Positions 17,043 through 25,292 of a stretch of DNA of 64,000 nt are shown here, one piece after another. Under the pieces are notes generated by a model. It did no database searches and had not been told where the DNA came from. It worked only from the letters and a program-made list of their open reading frames with translations. Position 1 is the stretch's first letter. Every line of letters starts with the position of its first letter. Position numbers and translations under genes: made by a program. Where the stretch lies: the NCBI RefSeq assembly GCF_000426185.1, contig NZ_AUEW01000007.1, forward strand, positions 1 to 64,000, in the 5' to 3' direction. Source of the DNA: Cellulomonas sp. URHD0024. Its GTDB lineage: Bacteria > Actinomycetota > Actinomycetes > Actinomycetales > Cellulomonadaceae.

Positions 17043-17633
17043 GTGGCCGTGCTCCTGCTCGGCGGGTCGCTCGGCGTGTCCTCCCTGATCGTCCCGACCA
17101 GGCTGCTCGGCAGCGACGACGGCGTCCCGATCGGGGTCGCGGCCTTCGTCGGTGCCATGGTGCTGGCCGTCGCCTTCTGGGTCGTGTTCCTCGGCGTGCT
17201 GATCCGCCGCAGCAGGCGAACCCAGGCCCAGCAGGCCGCCGCGCTCACGACGACGCGTCCAGGGTGGGCGCTGATGCCCGCGTTCCCGAGCACGGAGATC
17301 TCCGCGTCGCTCCGCGCGCAGGGCAACCCCGAGCCCGGACAGTCCAGCCTGCTCTACGGCGCGGACGGGATCGAGCTGAGGTTCGGTGACGAGCCCTTCG
17401 TCGCGCTGCGATGGACCACCGTGGCCGAGATCGTCGAGTGCGACCTGACCTTGCTCGGCACGCGCAGGGCCAAGGGCGTGCGGTTCGTGCTCGTGGACGG
17501 CCGGACCCTCGAGCTGCGGCTCTTCCCGTCGCGCGAGCTGCGTCGCCGGCACCCGGGCCGTTCGCTGCAGGGCGCAGCAGCCGCGGAGCTGCTGGCCGTC
17601 CGCGGCGGGGACCGCCCGGCGGCGGTGGGCTGA
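17043..17633 (+). CDS. Small membrane-anchored hypothetical protein
   Basis: This 196-residue protein starts at GTG 17043, nine bases after the preceding stop. It has a hydrophobic start (VLLLGGSLGVSSLIVP), a second span (AAFVGAMVLAVAFWVVFLGV), an RRSRR stop-transfer cluster, and a cytosolic domain with LRWTTVAEIVECDLTLLG and VRFVLVDGRTLELRLFPS. The latter looks like a small PH-like beta domain of the kind common in actinobacterial membrane proteins. The function is unknown. It probably belongs to the dcd transcription unit. Confidence 0.7.
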   Translation: MAVLLLGGSLGVSSLIVPTRLLGSDDGVPIGVAAFVGAMVLAVAFWVVFLGVLIRRSRRTQAQQAAALTTTRPGWALMPAFPSTEISASLRAQGNPEPGQSSLLYGADGIELRFGDEPFVALRWTTVAEIVECDLTLLGTRRAKGVRFVLVDGRTLELRLFPSRELRRRHPGRSLQGAAAAELLAVRGGDRPAAVG

Positions 17634-17731
17634 GCACCCTGACGGACTCGCGAGGCCGTTCGCCGCGTGATCTCGGCTCGCCGCTGGGCTACATTCCGTC
17701 GCGAGCCTCGTCGCGACGAAGGGACACGCAC

Positions 17732-18076
17732 ATGGTGGTGACCGCCGAGCAGTTCGTCAGCGCCGTCGACCGGTGGTGGGACATGACGTTCCCGCCGGGC
17801 AGCGACAAGCGGGCGTACGATGAGTTCAAGTCCGACCTGGTGCTGGCGGACCTCTGGGTGGCGGACATGGTGCTGCCGTTCGTGCGGCACGGTGTCGTGC
17901 GTCCCGACCCGATCGGCATCCCGGACAAGCTCGCCAGGCTCCACGAGCGGGCCGTCGACCTCCGTCTGGAAGCCGCGAGGGAGTCCGACCGGCACCTGAC
18001 CGAGTGGTACGTCGAGTACGCGACGACGCTCCGCGACCTCTACGCGTTGTACCTGGAACGCGTCACGCTCGTCTGA
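17732..18076 (+). CDS. Small hypothetical protein
   Basis: This 114-residue soluble protein starts at ATG 17732 after a CGAAGGGA ribosome site. It is largely helical: VTAEQFVSAVDRWWDMTFPP, LADLWVADMVLPFVRHG, ARLHERAVDLRLEAARES and YVEYATTLRDLYALYLERV. There are no recognised motifs. It is separated from the preceding gene by about 100 bases and may have its own promoter. I do not recognise the family. Confidence 0.75.
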   Translation: MVVTAEQFVSAVDRWWDMTFPPGSDKRAYDEFKSDLVLADLWVADMVLPFVRHGVVRPDPIGIPDKLARLHERAVDLRLEAARESDRHLTEWYVEYATTLRDLYALYLERVTLV

Positions 18077-18079
18077 GCG

Positions 18080-18256
18080 CTACTCGCCGCGCGCCATCGC
18101 CGAGATCCACGCCGGCGCCCCGCCGGGCAGCAGCTCGACGGAGCTCCAGTACGCCTGCGCCTCGGCCAGCTCGCCCTGAGCAGGGCGGATCAGGAGATCG
18201 TAGGGGGCAGTGGGGGCCGGAACAGCCGGTTCGAGACGACGGATGCGCGACGACAC
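18080..18256 (-). CDS. Possible 58-residue small protein or gene remnant
   Basis: An open frame from GTG 18256 to the TAG at 18080 lies three bases after the LacI stop on the same strand. It has strong G/C third positions, especially in its second half. It encodes APTAPYDLLIRPAQGELAEA followed by QAYWSSVELLPGGAPAWISA. The codon pattern suggests real or formerly real coding sequence, but no ribosome site is visible. It may be the C-terminus of a decayed gene or a short tail gene co-transcribed with the LacI regulator. Nothing in it points to a function. Confidence 0.4.
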   Translation of the reverse strand: MSSRIRRLEPAVPAPTAPYDLLIRPAQGELAEAQAYWSSVELLPGGAPAWISAMARGE

Positions 18257-18259
18257 CGA

Positions 18260-19309
18260 TCACGGTCGAGCGGCGGACTCGCTCACCGGTCCTGTGCTCC
18301 CGCGCACGACGAGCTCCGTCGCGAGCTCGATGTGCAGGGCCTCGGCCCGGTGCCCGTCCAGCACCCTGACCAGCGAGCCCGCTGCCATGCGCCCGAGCTC
18401 CTGCAGCGGCTGACGCACGGTGGTCAGGCGCGGGGTCGTCGACCGGCTCACGTCGATGTCGTCGAAACCGACGACCGACAGGTCACCGGGGACGGACAGG
18501 CCGCGGTCGGCGGCAGCCTGCAGGACGCCCACGGCGACCTTGTCGTTGAAGCAGACGATCGCCGTCGGGCGCTCCGGCAGGTCGAGCAGCTCGCCGCCGT
18601 ACTTCTCACCGGTCTCCTGCACGGGCTCGCCGCGCCGCACGAGCTCCGGGTCGCCGATCTCGCCCACCTCGGCGAGGGCCGTGGCGTGGCCGGCGAGGCG
18701 CGCGTCCCCGGCGGCCAGGGCGGGGGCGACCGAGATGACGCCGATGCGGCGGTGGCCGTGCGCGATCAGGTGCGCCGTCGCGTCGCGGGAGCCGGCGAAG
18801 TTCGCCGCCGAGACGGACATGACCGACTTGGGGACGCGCACGCGGGGGTCCACGACGACGAACGGCTTGCCCGACCGGCGCAGCCACTCGAGGTCCTCGA
18901 CGCTCTCCGGCGGCAGCAGGAGCACCGCGCCGACGACGTCGGCCCGGGGAGGCAGCCTGCGCAGGACGGGCTCGTGGTACGACGAGCCTCCGGCGTCGAG
19001 CAGCACCTCCCGGCCGTGCAGGTGCAACGTCTCGGCGACCGCCGACACGATGGGTCCGAAGTAGTCGGTGAGCTCGTAGGGGCAGCGCACGAGCACGGCG
19101 CCCAGGCGGGGGGCACGGCGGGACCGCGGCGCCTCGGACCCGAGCTGCTCGACCGCGTCGAGGACGCGGCGGCGCGTCTCGTCCGAGACGTACGCGTGCC
19201 CGTTGAGCGCCCGGGAGATCGTCGCGGGCGACAGGCCGAGCACGGCGGCGAGGTCGCGGACGCTCGCCCGGCCTGCTGTCGGCTCAGGGGGACCACCGGC
19301 GACGTCCAC
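18260..19309 (-). CDS. LacI-family transcriptional regulator
   Basis: This 349-residue regulator has an N-terminal helix-turn-helix (SVRDLAAVLGLSPATISRAL, NGHAYVSDETRRRVLDAV) and a periplasmic-binding-like sensor domain with AIVCFNDKVAVGVLQAA and PGDLSVVGFDDIDVSRSTTP. It should bind an operator as a dimer and release it on binding a sugar. It is divergent from the secreted GH18-like gene, whose upstream region carries two TGTTTCAGA motifs that could be its operators. Whether it also reads the CelR-type box upstream of cbp is not known; the sensor domain does not tell the ligand. Confidence 0.93.
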   Translation of the reverse strand: MDVAGGPPEPTAGRASVRDLAAVLGLSPATISRALNGHAYVSDETRRRVLDAVEQLGSEAPRSRRAPRLGAVLVRCPYELTDYFGPIVSAVAETLHLHGREVLLDAGGSSYHEPVLRRLPPRADVVGAVLLLPPESVEDLEWLRRSGKPFVVVDPRVRVPKSVMSVSAANFAGSRDATAHLIAHGHRRIGVISVAPALAAGDARLAGHATALAEVGEIGDPELVRRGEPVQETGEKYGGELLDLPERPTAIVCFNDKVAVGVLQAAADRGLSVPGDLSVVGFDDIDVSRSTTPRLTTVRQPLQELGRMAAGSLVRVLDGHRAEALHIELATELVVRGSTGPVSESAARP

Positions 19310-19384
19310 ACGTCGAGGATAGGGCAGTCCGTGAACGCGCTATTGACGCCGAGACGCGCCGCTGGTTTCCTAACTGAATCACCC

Positions 19385-19488
19385 TGTTTCAGACATTGTT
19401 CCCGATCGCCGTGCCGCAAAGCAGCGGCGCATCCCGCGCGGGAGCGCGTCATCTCGACAGCGGCACACCCGCGGCTGTTTCAGAAACA
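19385..19488. promoter_or_regulatory. Two TGTTTCAGA-type sites upstream of the GH18-like gene
   Basis: The site at 19476-19488 is the perfect palindrome TGTTTC-A-GAAACA. The site at 19385-19397 is TGTTTCAGACATT, which shares the first ten bases with it. They are 91 bases apart between the divergent LacI gene and the secreted protein gene. A TTGACG at 19343 could be a -35 element for the plus strand. They are candidate operators for the adjacent LacI regulator. Confidence 0.5.
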
Positions 19489-19524
19489 AGACCCTCGCAT
19501 CCCCGTCCAACGGAGGCCCCTCCC

Positions 19525-19596
19525 GTGTCTCGTCGTCACGCCCATTCCTCACCCGTTCGCACCGCCCACACCCTCACCGCCGGGGGTGCCCGATGA
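19525..19596 (+). CDS. Putative 23-residue leader peptide
   Basis: GTG 19525 stands nine bases downstream of a GGAGG ribosome site. It opens a 23-codon frame rich in His, Arg, Ser and Thr (SRRHAHSSPVRTAHTLTAGG), ending at a TGA that overlaps the ATG of the GH18-like gene by ATGA. The best Shine-Dalgarno of the region belongs to this small frame, not to the large gene. This fits a translationally coupled leader, though expression is unproven and a chance frame is possible. Confidence 0.45.
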   Translation: MSRRHAHSSPVRTAHTLTAGGAR

Positions 19597-21035
19597 GGCG
19601 CCCCCGTGCCCGCATCGCCGGAGTCCTCGCCGCGGTGGTCGTGGCCGGTGGTCTCACGCTCGCGACGGGGATCTCGGCCGACGCCGCCGCGAACTCCGGT
19701 CCCGGCCTGCCCGCGCACTTCGCGGCTCCGTACGTCGAGATGTGGAACTCCCCGTCGGCGATCGCGAACGCCCGCGCCGCCACGGGCGCCAAGTACTTCA
19801 CGCTCGCGTTCATCATCAACGGCAACGGGTCGTGCAACGCCACGATCAACGGCGGCACCGCGGTCGACGACGCCGGGTGGATCGGTGCGATCAACACCTT
19901 GCGCTCGGCGGGCGGTGACGTCATCGCCTCGTTCGGCGGCGCGAGCGGCATCGAGATCGGCGTCGCGTGCACCTCCGTGGACACCCTCAAGGCGCAGTAC
20001 CGCAAGGTCATCGACGCCATGAACCTCACCGCCATCGACCTCGACATCGAGGGTGGTGCCCTCGGCAACACCACCGCCAACGACCGGCGCAACCAGGCGC
20101 TCGCTCAGCTGCAGACCGAGTACCGCGCGGCCGGCAAGACGCTCGGCGTCCACTACACGCTCCCCATCGACCCGGGCGGCCTGCCGTCGGAGGCGGTCGC
20201 GCTCCTGCAGAACGCGAAGAGCCGCGGCGTCGACGTCACGGTCGTCAACCCCATGACGATGGACTACGGCCCGGCGATGGACATGGGCCAGGCCGCGATC
20301 AGCGCCGCGAACGCCCTCTACGGGCAGCTCGCCGGGATCTGGCCGGCCAAGACGTCCGCGCAGCTGTGGAACATGCAGGGCAGCACCCCGATGATCGGCG
20401 TCAACGACACGACCGCCGAGGTCTTCACCACCCAGGACGCCACGGAGCTCACCGACTTCGCGATCTCCAAGGGCATGCGGCTGCTCGCGTTCTGGGCCCT
20501 CGGCCGTGACGCGCAGTGCTCCGGCTCGGTGGCGCAGCCCGCCGACAACTGCTCGGGCACGTCCCAGTCCCGTTACCAGTTCACGTCGACCTTCAACCGC
20601 CTGACCGGATCGACCAGCACACCGCCGCCCACCACCACGCCGCCGCCGACCGGCCGCACCGGTCTGGTCCGTGGCGTCGCCAGCAACCGCTGCCTCGACG
20701 TGGTCGACGGCGGCACGGCGGACGGCACCGCGATCCAGCTGTGGGACTGTGCCTCCGGCAACGCCAACCAGGCGTGGACCGTCGGCACCGACGGGACGCT
20801 GCGTGCGCGTGGCAAGTGCCTCGACGTGGCTGCGGCCAGCACGGTCAACGGCGCGAAGGTGCAGCTGTACACCTGCAACGGCACACCGGCCCAGAAGTGG
20901 ACCGCGAACGCCGACGGCACCATGCGTGCCCTCGGCAAGTGCCTCGACGCGACCGGGCAGGCCACTGCCAACGGCACCCGCCTGCAGACCTGGGACTGCT
21001 TCGCGAGCGGCAACCAGCGCTGGACCCTGCCGTGA
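19593..21035 (+). CDS. Secreted GH18-like chitinase with ricin-type lectin domain
   Basis: This 480-residue protein has an N-terminal signal peptide (RARIAGVLAAVVVAGGLTLA, cleavage near residue 32), a glycoside hydrolase 18-like domain to about residue 330, a Thr/Pro linker (TPPPTTTPPPTGRTG) and a C-terminal beta-trefoil (ricin B/CBM13) with three repeats marked by LDVVDGG, LDVAAAS and LDATGQA plus QAW/QKW/QRW. The GH18 catalytic DxDxE motif is LDLDIEG-like with Asp149, Asp151 and Glu153. It probably hydrolyses chitin or a related N-acetylglucosamine polymer outside the cell. It is divergent from LacI, and its start overlaps the small leader frame. Confidence 0.88.
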   Translation: MRRPRARIAGVLAAVVVAGGLTLATGISADAAANSGPGLPAHFAAPYVEMWNSPSAIANARAATGAKYFTLAFIINGNGSCNATINGGTAVDDAGWIGAINTLRSAGGDVIASFGGASGIEIGVACTSVDTLKAQYRKVIDAMNLTAIDLDIEGGALGNTTANDRRNQALAQLQTEYRAAGKTLGVHYTLPIDPGGLPSEAVALLQNAKSRGVDVTVVNPMTMDYGPAMDMGQAAISAANALYGQLAGIWPAKTSAQLWNMQGSTPMIGVNDTTAEVFTTQDATELTDFAISKGMRLLAFWALGRDAQCSGSVAQPADNCSGTSQSRYQFTSTFNRLTGSTSTPPPTTTPPPTGRTGLVRGVASNRCLDVVDGGTADGTAIQLWDCASGNANQAWTVGTDGTLRARGKCLDVAAASTVNGAKVQLYTCNGTPAQKWTANADGTMRALGKCLDATGQATANGTRLQTWDCFASGNQRWTLP

Positions 21036-21158
21036 GGGGTGGGACGCCGACGGCTCGCCGCGATCGACGCCACATCAACGACAACGGCGCGTGGGTGGGC
21101 TCCGGATCGACGGTCGCCTACCTCACGTCGGGGCCGTGACGGCCTGACAGCCGGGCTA

Positions 21159-21187
21159 CCCCGGTCCTGCGGTACGCGGGACCGGGG
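21159..21187. terminator. Bidirectional hairpin between convergent genes
   Basis: CCCCGGTCC (21159-21167) pairs perfectly with GGACCGGGG (21179-21187) around an 11-base loop. It sits between the convergent GH18-like gene and the MBL-fold gene, the expected place for a shared terminator. Confidence 0.65.
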
Positions 21188-21198
21188 CGCCGGTGCGG

Positions 21199-22014
21199 CT
21201 AGGTGAGGTCGTCGTGGTCGCCGCGGACCCAGGCGATGTGCCGGTCGGCGGAGGCGCGCAGGACGGCTCGCGCGTCGGACGCGATCACGTGGGCGAAGTT
21301 GCCGTAGAGGCGGTCGAACGCGAACCGTTCCAGGTGGGCGGTGACGCGTTCGACGACGGCCGCAGACAGCGGCAGGTGGTTGGGGTAGCTGCGCATGAAG
21401 GCGACGGACAGGCGGTCGGGGTTCGCGAACACCGTGTCGCCCGAGAGCAGGACGCCCTTGGACTGCGCGCCCTCGGCCCAGTGCAGGACCGCGCTGCCCG
21501 GGAAGTGCCCGCCCGGCTGGCTGAGGGTCAGGCCAGGGAGGAGCTCGCGTTCGCCGGTCCACGTGCGGACGACGGGGTCAGGTCGGGCCAGCCAGTGCAC
21601 GTCCGACTCGGCGACCAGGACGGGCACGTTCCCGAGCCGACGGCTCCACTCGACCTGGACGCCGTACATGTGCGGGTGGCTGGCGACGATCGCGACCACC
21701 GGTCCGAGACGCCGGACCTCGTCGACCACGGGGTCGTCGACGTAGCCGATCGGGTCCCAGAGCACGTTGCCGTCCGCGGTGCAGACGAGCTTGGACTGTT
21801 GCCCGATGCCCGCGCCCGGTGTGCTCGTGATGCCGTAGAGATCGGCCTCCAGCGGTGTCATCGATGCCGTGTACCCCTCGGCCGCCAGCTCCTCCAGCGT
21901 GGTCCACGCCTGGCCCGTCTCGGGGACCCACTGCCGTTCGTCGGCGCAGATGGCGCAGACGTCCGGGCGGGCCGCGTGCTCCACGCCGCACGTGCGGCAG
22001 ATCAGGAAGGTCAC
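21199..22014 (-). CDS. MBL-fold metallohydrolase with N-terminal zinc ribbon
   Basis: This 271-residue protein starts at GTG 22014 with FLICRTCGVEHAARPDVCAI, a two-CxxC rubredoxin/zinc-ribbon-like module, then a metallo-beta-lactamase fold. Its metal motif is IVASHPHMYG rather than the classical HxHxDH. Later ligands appear in PGGHFPGSAVLHW and LLSGDTVFANPDR. These features place it in a subgroup of MBL-fold proteins whose members have unassigned hydrolase roles. It follows the sigma-like fusion gene by 47 bases on the same strand and may be the last gene of that transcript. Confidence 0.82.
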   Translation of the reverse strand: MTFLICRTCGVEHAARPDVCAICADERQWVPETGQAWTTLEELAAEGYTASMTPLEADLYGITSTPGAGIGQQSKLVCTADGNVLWDPIGYVDDPVVDEVRRLGPVVAIVASHPHMYGVQVEWSRRLGNVPVLVAESDVHWLARPDPVVRTWTGERELLPGLTLSQPGGHFPGSAVLHWAEGAQSKGVLLSGDTVFANPDRLSVAFMRSYPNHLPLSAAVVERVTAHLERFAFDRLYGNFAHVIASDARAVLRASADRHIAWVRGDHDDLT

Positions 22015-22061
22015 GGGTCGACCCTGGTCCAGCTGCCGCAGGACGGCAACTCGCGCGTTCG

Positions 22062-22970
22062 CTAGTGCAGGTCCAGCGCGGCCAGGGTGTCCGACGAGAG
22101 CGGGATCGTGTTCGTCCCCGTCGGGACGGCTGTGCCGTCCTGGACGGGATAGAAGCCCTGGGCGCTGTTCACCAGGGCACCGTCGGCGAGCAGGACGACG
22201 TACTCGTGGCCGGTCACGAGTGCCCCGGTGGGTGAGTCGGGGCGGGCGTCGTAGGTGAAGGTGCTGGTGGGCGAGCCCTTGGCGGTGGCCGTGACGTCGA
22301 TCGTGCCGACTCCGCCGGACAGGCCGGTGAGCGTGCCGAGCACGATCGTGTCGGAGGCGTCCTCGAGGTCGGCGGTCGACGTGTAGTAGGGGAAGTCGAG
22401 GACGCTGTCGAGCCTCGGTGGCGCCATCCGAGGAGCCACCGCGATCATCACCACGATCCCGACGGCGACGGCGACCAGGCCCCACCGCACGGGCGTGCTC
22501 AGCCGCTTGCGCCGCGGGGGGGACTTCTCGAGCGTGGCGGCGGCCCGCGGGACCAGGGCGCGCAGCTCGTCCCACGCGCGTTGCCGCATGGGCACCTCGA
22601 CCTCCGGAACCGGATTCGGTTCGCCGGGCACCCGGCGGGCCGCGTTCAGGTGGCGCAGCACCGTGGTCCGCGACTCGCCCGTCACCGTGGCGATCTCCGT
22701 GATGCTGAGCTTGTCCCAGTACCGCATCCGGAGCACGCGACGTTCGATGCCGAGATCGATGGCCGGCAGGAGGCTGTCGGCCGCGCCGACCAGCCAGCCG
22801 AGCGTCACGGGGACGCCCTGCTGCGCAGCGGTCCACGCGAGCCGGAAGACGCCCTCGGCGACGTCCTCGGGGTCGCTCGCGCCGCGGCGGGCGGCGTAGC
22901 GGACGATGCGCCCGTGGGTCTCGGAGTACAGGAGAGCGAAGGCGTCCTCGACGCGGGGGTCGGCGCTCAT
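22062..22970 (-). CDS. Sigma-factor-like protein fused to a membrane anchor and exported domain
   Basis: This 302-residue protein starts at ATG 22970, overlapping the VOC stop (ATGA). Residues 10-50 resemble ECF sigma region 2 (ETHGRIVRYAARRGASDPED, VAEGVFRLAWTAA), and residues 73-115 resemble region 4 with a helix-turn-helix (IERRVLRMRYWDKLSITEIA, SRTTVLRHLNAARR). A single membrane span follows at about 163-179, then an exported domain of about 120 residues (TIDVTATAKGSPTSTFTYDA, HEYVVLLADGALVNSAQGFY). Sigma and membrane parts are normally two proteins. Here one frame covers both, with a shortened linker between regions 2 and 4. It may be a membrane-tethered regulator or a non-sigma DNA-binding sensor. 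Confidence 0.75.
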   Translation of the reverse strand: MSADPRVEDAFALLYSETHGRIVRYAARRGASDPEDVAEGVFRLAWTAAQQGVPVTLGWLVGAADSLLPAIDLGIERRVLRMRYWDKLSITEIATVTGESRTTVLRHLNAARRVPGEPNPVPEVEVPMRQRAWDELRALVPRAAATLEKSPPRRKRLSTPVRWGLVAVAVGIVVMIAVAPRMAPPRLDSVLDFPYYTSTADLEDASDTIVLGTLTGLSGGVGTIDVTATAKGSPTSTFTYDARPDSPTGALVTGHEYVVLLADGALVNSAQGFYPVQDGTAVPTGTNTIPLSSDTLAALDLH

Positions 22971-23314
22971 GAGGGCTTGACCACGCACCACTCGTTGCCC
23001 TCGACGTCGAGCAGGACCTGGAACGAGCCCGCGGTGTCGACGTGCAGGTCTCCTACCCGGGTGGCACCGAGCGCCTCGGCCTGTGCCGTCGCCTCCACCA
23101 GGTCGGCGACCTCCACGTCGAGGTGCACGCGGTTCTTGGCGGCCTTGCCCTCCGGTACCCGCTGGAACGCGACGCGCGTCCAGCCGGGCGGGTCGACGTA
23201 CCACCAGTCGTCGTCGCGAGCCGTGGCCTCGCCGCCGAGCACCTGGGCCCAGAACGCCGCGAGCGCCGGTGGGTTCGCGCAGTCGAAGACCACCTCGTCG
23301 ATGCGTCCGATCAT
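22967..23314 (-). CDS. VOC (glyoxalase/bleomycin-resistance) superfamily protein
   Basis: This 115-residue protein has the paired beta-alpha-beta fold of vicinal-oxygen-chelate proteins: EVVFDCANPPALAAFWAQVL, WWYVDPPGWTRVAFQRVPEG, NRVHLDVEVADLVEATAQAE and FQVLLDVEGNEWCVVKPS. It could bind a small molecule or metal, or sequester a drug. It lies between the ABC exporter and the sigma-like fusion with four-base overlaps on both sides, so all three are translationally coupled. Together with a drug-type exporter, a protective or sensing role toward a small toxic compound is plausible but unproven. Confidence 0.85.
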   Translation of the reverse strand: MIGRIDEVVFDCANPPALAAFWAQVLGGEATARDDDWWYVDPPGWTRVAFQRVPEGKAAKNRVHLDVEVADLVEATAQAEALGATRVGDLHVDTAGSFQVLLDVEGNEWCVVKPS

Positions 23315-25203
23315 GCGGCGACGGTACCGGCCACCACACCTGGCGCGAACTGCGTCCGGTACAGCTCGGCGTAGACGCCACCGCGTTCGAGCAGCTCGGC
23401 GTGGGTGCCCTGGTCGATGACGCGACCTTGTTCGAGGACGACGATCGAGTCGGCCTGCCGGACCGTCGACAACCGGTGCGCGATGACGATGCTGGTCCTG
23501 CCCGACAAGGCCTCGTCGAGCGCCGCCTGGACCGCGGCCTCCGACTCCGAGTCGAGGTGGGCGGTCGCCTCGTCGAGGATCACGACGTCCGGGGCCTTCA
23601 GCAGCATGCGCGCGATCGCCAGGCGCTGGCGCTCGCCTCCCGACAGCCGGTAGCCGCGGTCGCCGACGACCGTCCGAATCCCGTCGGGGAGGCTGTCCAC
23701 GAGGTCCCAGATGTGGGCCTGCCGCAGGGCGCGCTCGATGTCCGCGTCCGTGGCCTCGGGCCGGGCGTAGCGCAGGTTCTCCGCGATCGTGTCGTGGAAG
23801 AGGTGGGCCTCCTGGCTGACGACGCCGACCGTGGCCCGCAGCGACGCCTGCGTGACGTCGCGCAGATCGGTGCCGGCGATGCGGACCGAGCCGGCTGTCG
23901 GGTCGTACATGCGGGTCACCAGCTGGGACAGCGTCGTCTTGCCCGCGCCCGAGTGGCCGACGAGCGCGACCATGTGGCCGGCGGGTACCTCGAAGCTGAC
24001 GTCGGTGAGCGTGTCGCCGTGGACCTCGCGGCTCAGGGTCGCGACGGACTCGAGCGATGCCAGCGAGACCTCGTCGGCACTCGGGTAGCGGAAGGTGACG
24101 TGGTCCAGGGTGACGCTGGCGCCCTGCTGCTTCACCGGCAGCCCCAGGTCTGCTGCGTCGTCCTTCTCCCCGACCGTCGGCTCCAGGTCGAGCACCTCGA
24201 GCACACGCTCGAAGCTGACGAGCGCGGTCATCACGTCGACCTGCACGTTGGACATCGAGGTCAGGGGCCCGTAGAGCCGGCCGAGGTACGAGGCGAGGGC
24301 GACGACCACACCGACCGTCAGCGTGCCGTTGATCGCCATGACGCCTCCGAGGCCGTACACGATCGCGACGGCCACCGAGGCGAGCGTGGTCAGGCCGACC
24401 CGGAACCAGGTGGAGTACAGGGCCCGCGTGACGCCGATGTCGCGGACGCGACCGACCTGCTGCGCGTAGGCGGCGGACTCGCGGGCGGGGTCGCCGAAGA
24501 TCTTGACCAGGTGCGCGCCGGCCACGTTGAACCGCTCGTTCATGATCTGCGCGGCGTCGGCGTTGATCTCGTAGCTCTCGCGCGTGACCTTGGCGATCTT
24601 CTTGCCGAACCAGCGTGCGGGCAGCACGAACGCCGGCAGCAGCACGAGGCTCAGCAGGGTCAGCTCCCACGACATGCTGAACATCGCCGCGAGGACGAAC
24701 ACGATGGTCAGCGCGTTGCTCACGACGTTCTGCAGCGTGCTCGTGAACGCCTGCTGGGCGCCCAGGACGTCACCGTTGAGCCGCTGGACCAACGCCCCGG
24801 TCTTGGCGCGGCTGAAGAACGCGAGCGGCATGCGCTGGACGTGGTCGAAGACGGCGGTCCGCAGGTCGAGGATCAGGCCCTCGCCCACCTGCGCCGACAC
24901 CCAGCGGTCCGCCACGGACAGTCCCGCGCCGAGGATCGCGAGTCCTGCGACAACCGCCGCGATCGACAGGACGACCTCGGCGTTGCCGGGGGTGATGCCG
25001 TTGTCGATGAGGTTCTTGAACAGCAGCGGAGTGACGGCACCGGCGGCGGCCTCGAGCGCGATGAGCACGACGAACACCGCGAGCTTGCCGCGGTACGGAC
25101 GCGCGAACTGCAGGATCCGTCGGCGGGTCTCTTTGGTGAGCTTGTGCTCACGGACCGACTGGTCCTTGAAGAAGCCACGCATCGTGGGGGCTGACTGCGA
25201 CAT
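23311..25203 (-). CDS. ABC transporter with fused permease and ATPase domains (multidrug-exporter type)
   Basis: This 630-residue half-transporter has six membrane spans (residues about 35-330) and a C-terminal ATPase with Walker A GHSGAGKTT, signature LSGGERQRLA, Walker B VVILDEATAHLDS and switch His in IVIAHRLSTV. It should act as a dimer that exports lipids, peptides or drugs. It is the first gene of a three-gene coupled operon with the VOC protein and the sigma-like fusion. It is divergent from a MarR regulator, the usual arrangement for an inducible exporter. The start ATG 25203 gives the usual length. Confidence 0.92.
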   Translation of the reverse strand: MSQSAPTMRGFFKDQSVREHKLTKETRRRILQFARPYRGKLAVFVVLIALEAAAGAVTPLLFKNLIDNGITPGNAEVVLSIAAVVAGLAILGAGLSVADRWVSAQVGEGLILDLRTAVFDHVQRMPLAFFSRAKTGALVQRLNGDVLGAQQAFTSTLQNVVSNALTIVFVLAAMFSMSWELTLLSLVLLPAFVLPARWFGKKIAKVTRESYEINADAAQIMNERFNVAGAHLVKIFGDPARESAAYAQQVGRVRDIGVTRALYSTWFRVGLTTLASVAVAIVYGLGGVMAINGTLTVGVVVALASYLGRLYGPLTSMSNVQVDVMTALVSFERVLEVLDLEPTVGEKDDAADLGLPVKQQGASVTLDHVTFRYPSADEVSLASLESVATLSREVHGDTLTDVSFEVPAGHMVALVGHSGAGKTTLSQLVTRMYDPTAGSVRIAGTDLRDVTQASLRATVGVVSQEAHLFHDTIAENLRYARPEATDADIERALRQAHIWDLVDSLPDGIRTVVGDRGYRLSGGERQRLAIARMLLKAPDVVILDEATAHLDSESEAAVQAALDEALSGRTSIVIAHRLSTVRQADSIVVLEQGRVIDQGTHAELLERGGVYAELYRTQFAPGVVAGTVAA

Positions 25204-25261
25204 CGGGTTCGCTCCTCCGGGGCTCGGCGCGATGCTGAGGTTAACTCACTATGTTGCAGAC

Positions 25262-25292
25262 TCACAACGACGGGTAGCCTCTGCTGTTGTGA
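25262..25292. promoter_or_regulatory. TCACAAC-N17-GTTGTGA inverted repeat overlapping the MarR start
   Basis: A perfect 7-bp inverted repeat (25262-25268 and 25286-25292) spans the start codon of the MarR gene and lies in the 85-bp gap shared with the divergent ABC exporter. A third GTTG half-site lies nearby. It is a reasonable autoregulatory operator, with repression of both divergent genes. Confidence 0.45.

Noticed and set aside
21036..21139. Coding remnant in the gap after the GH18-like gene
   Set aside because: A short frame ends there (GAWVGSGSTVAYLTSG) but is too short and lacks a start or homologue I can name.
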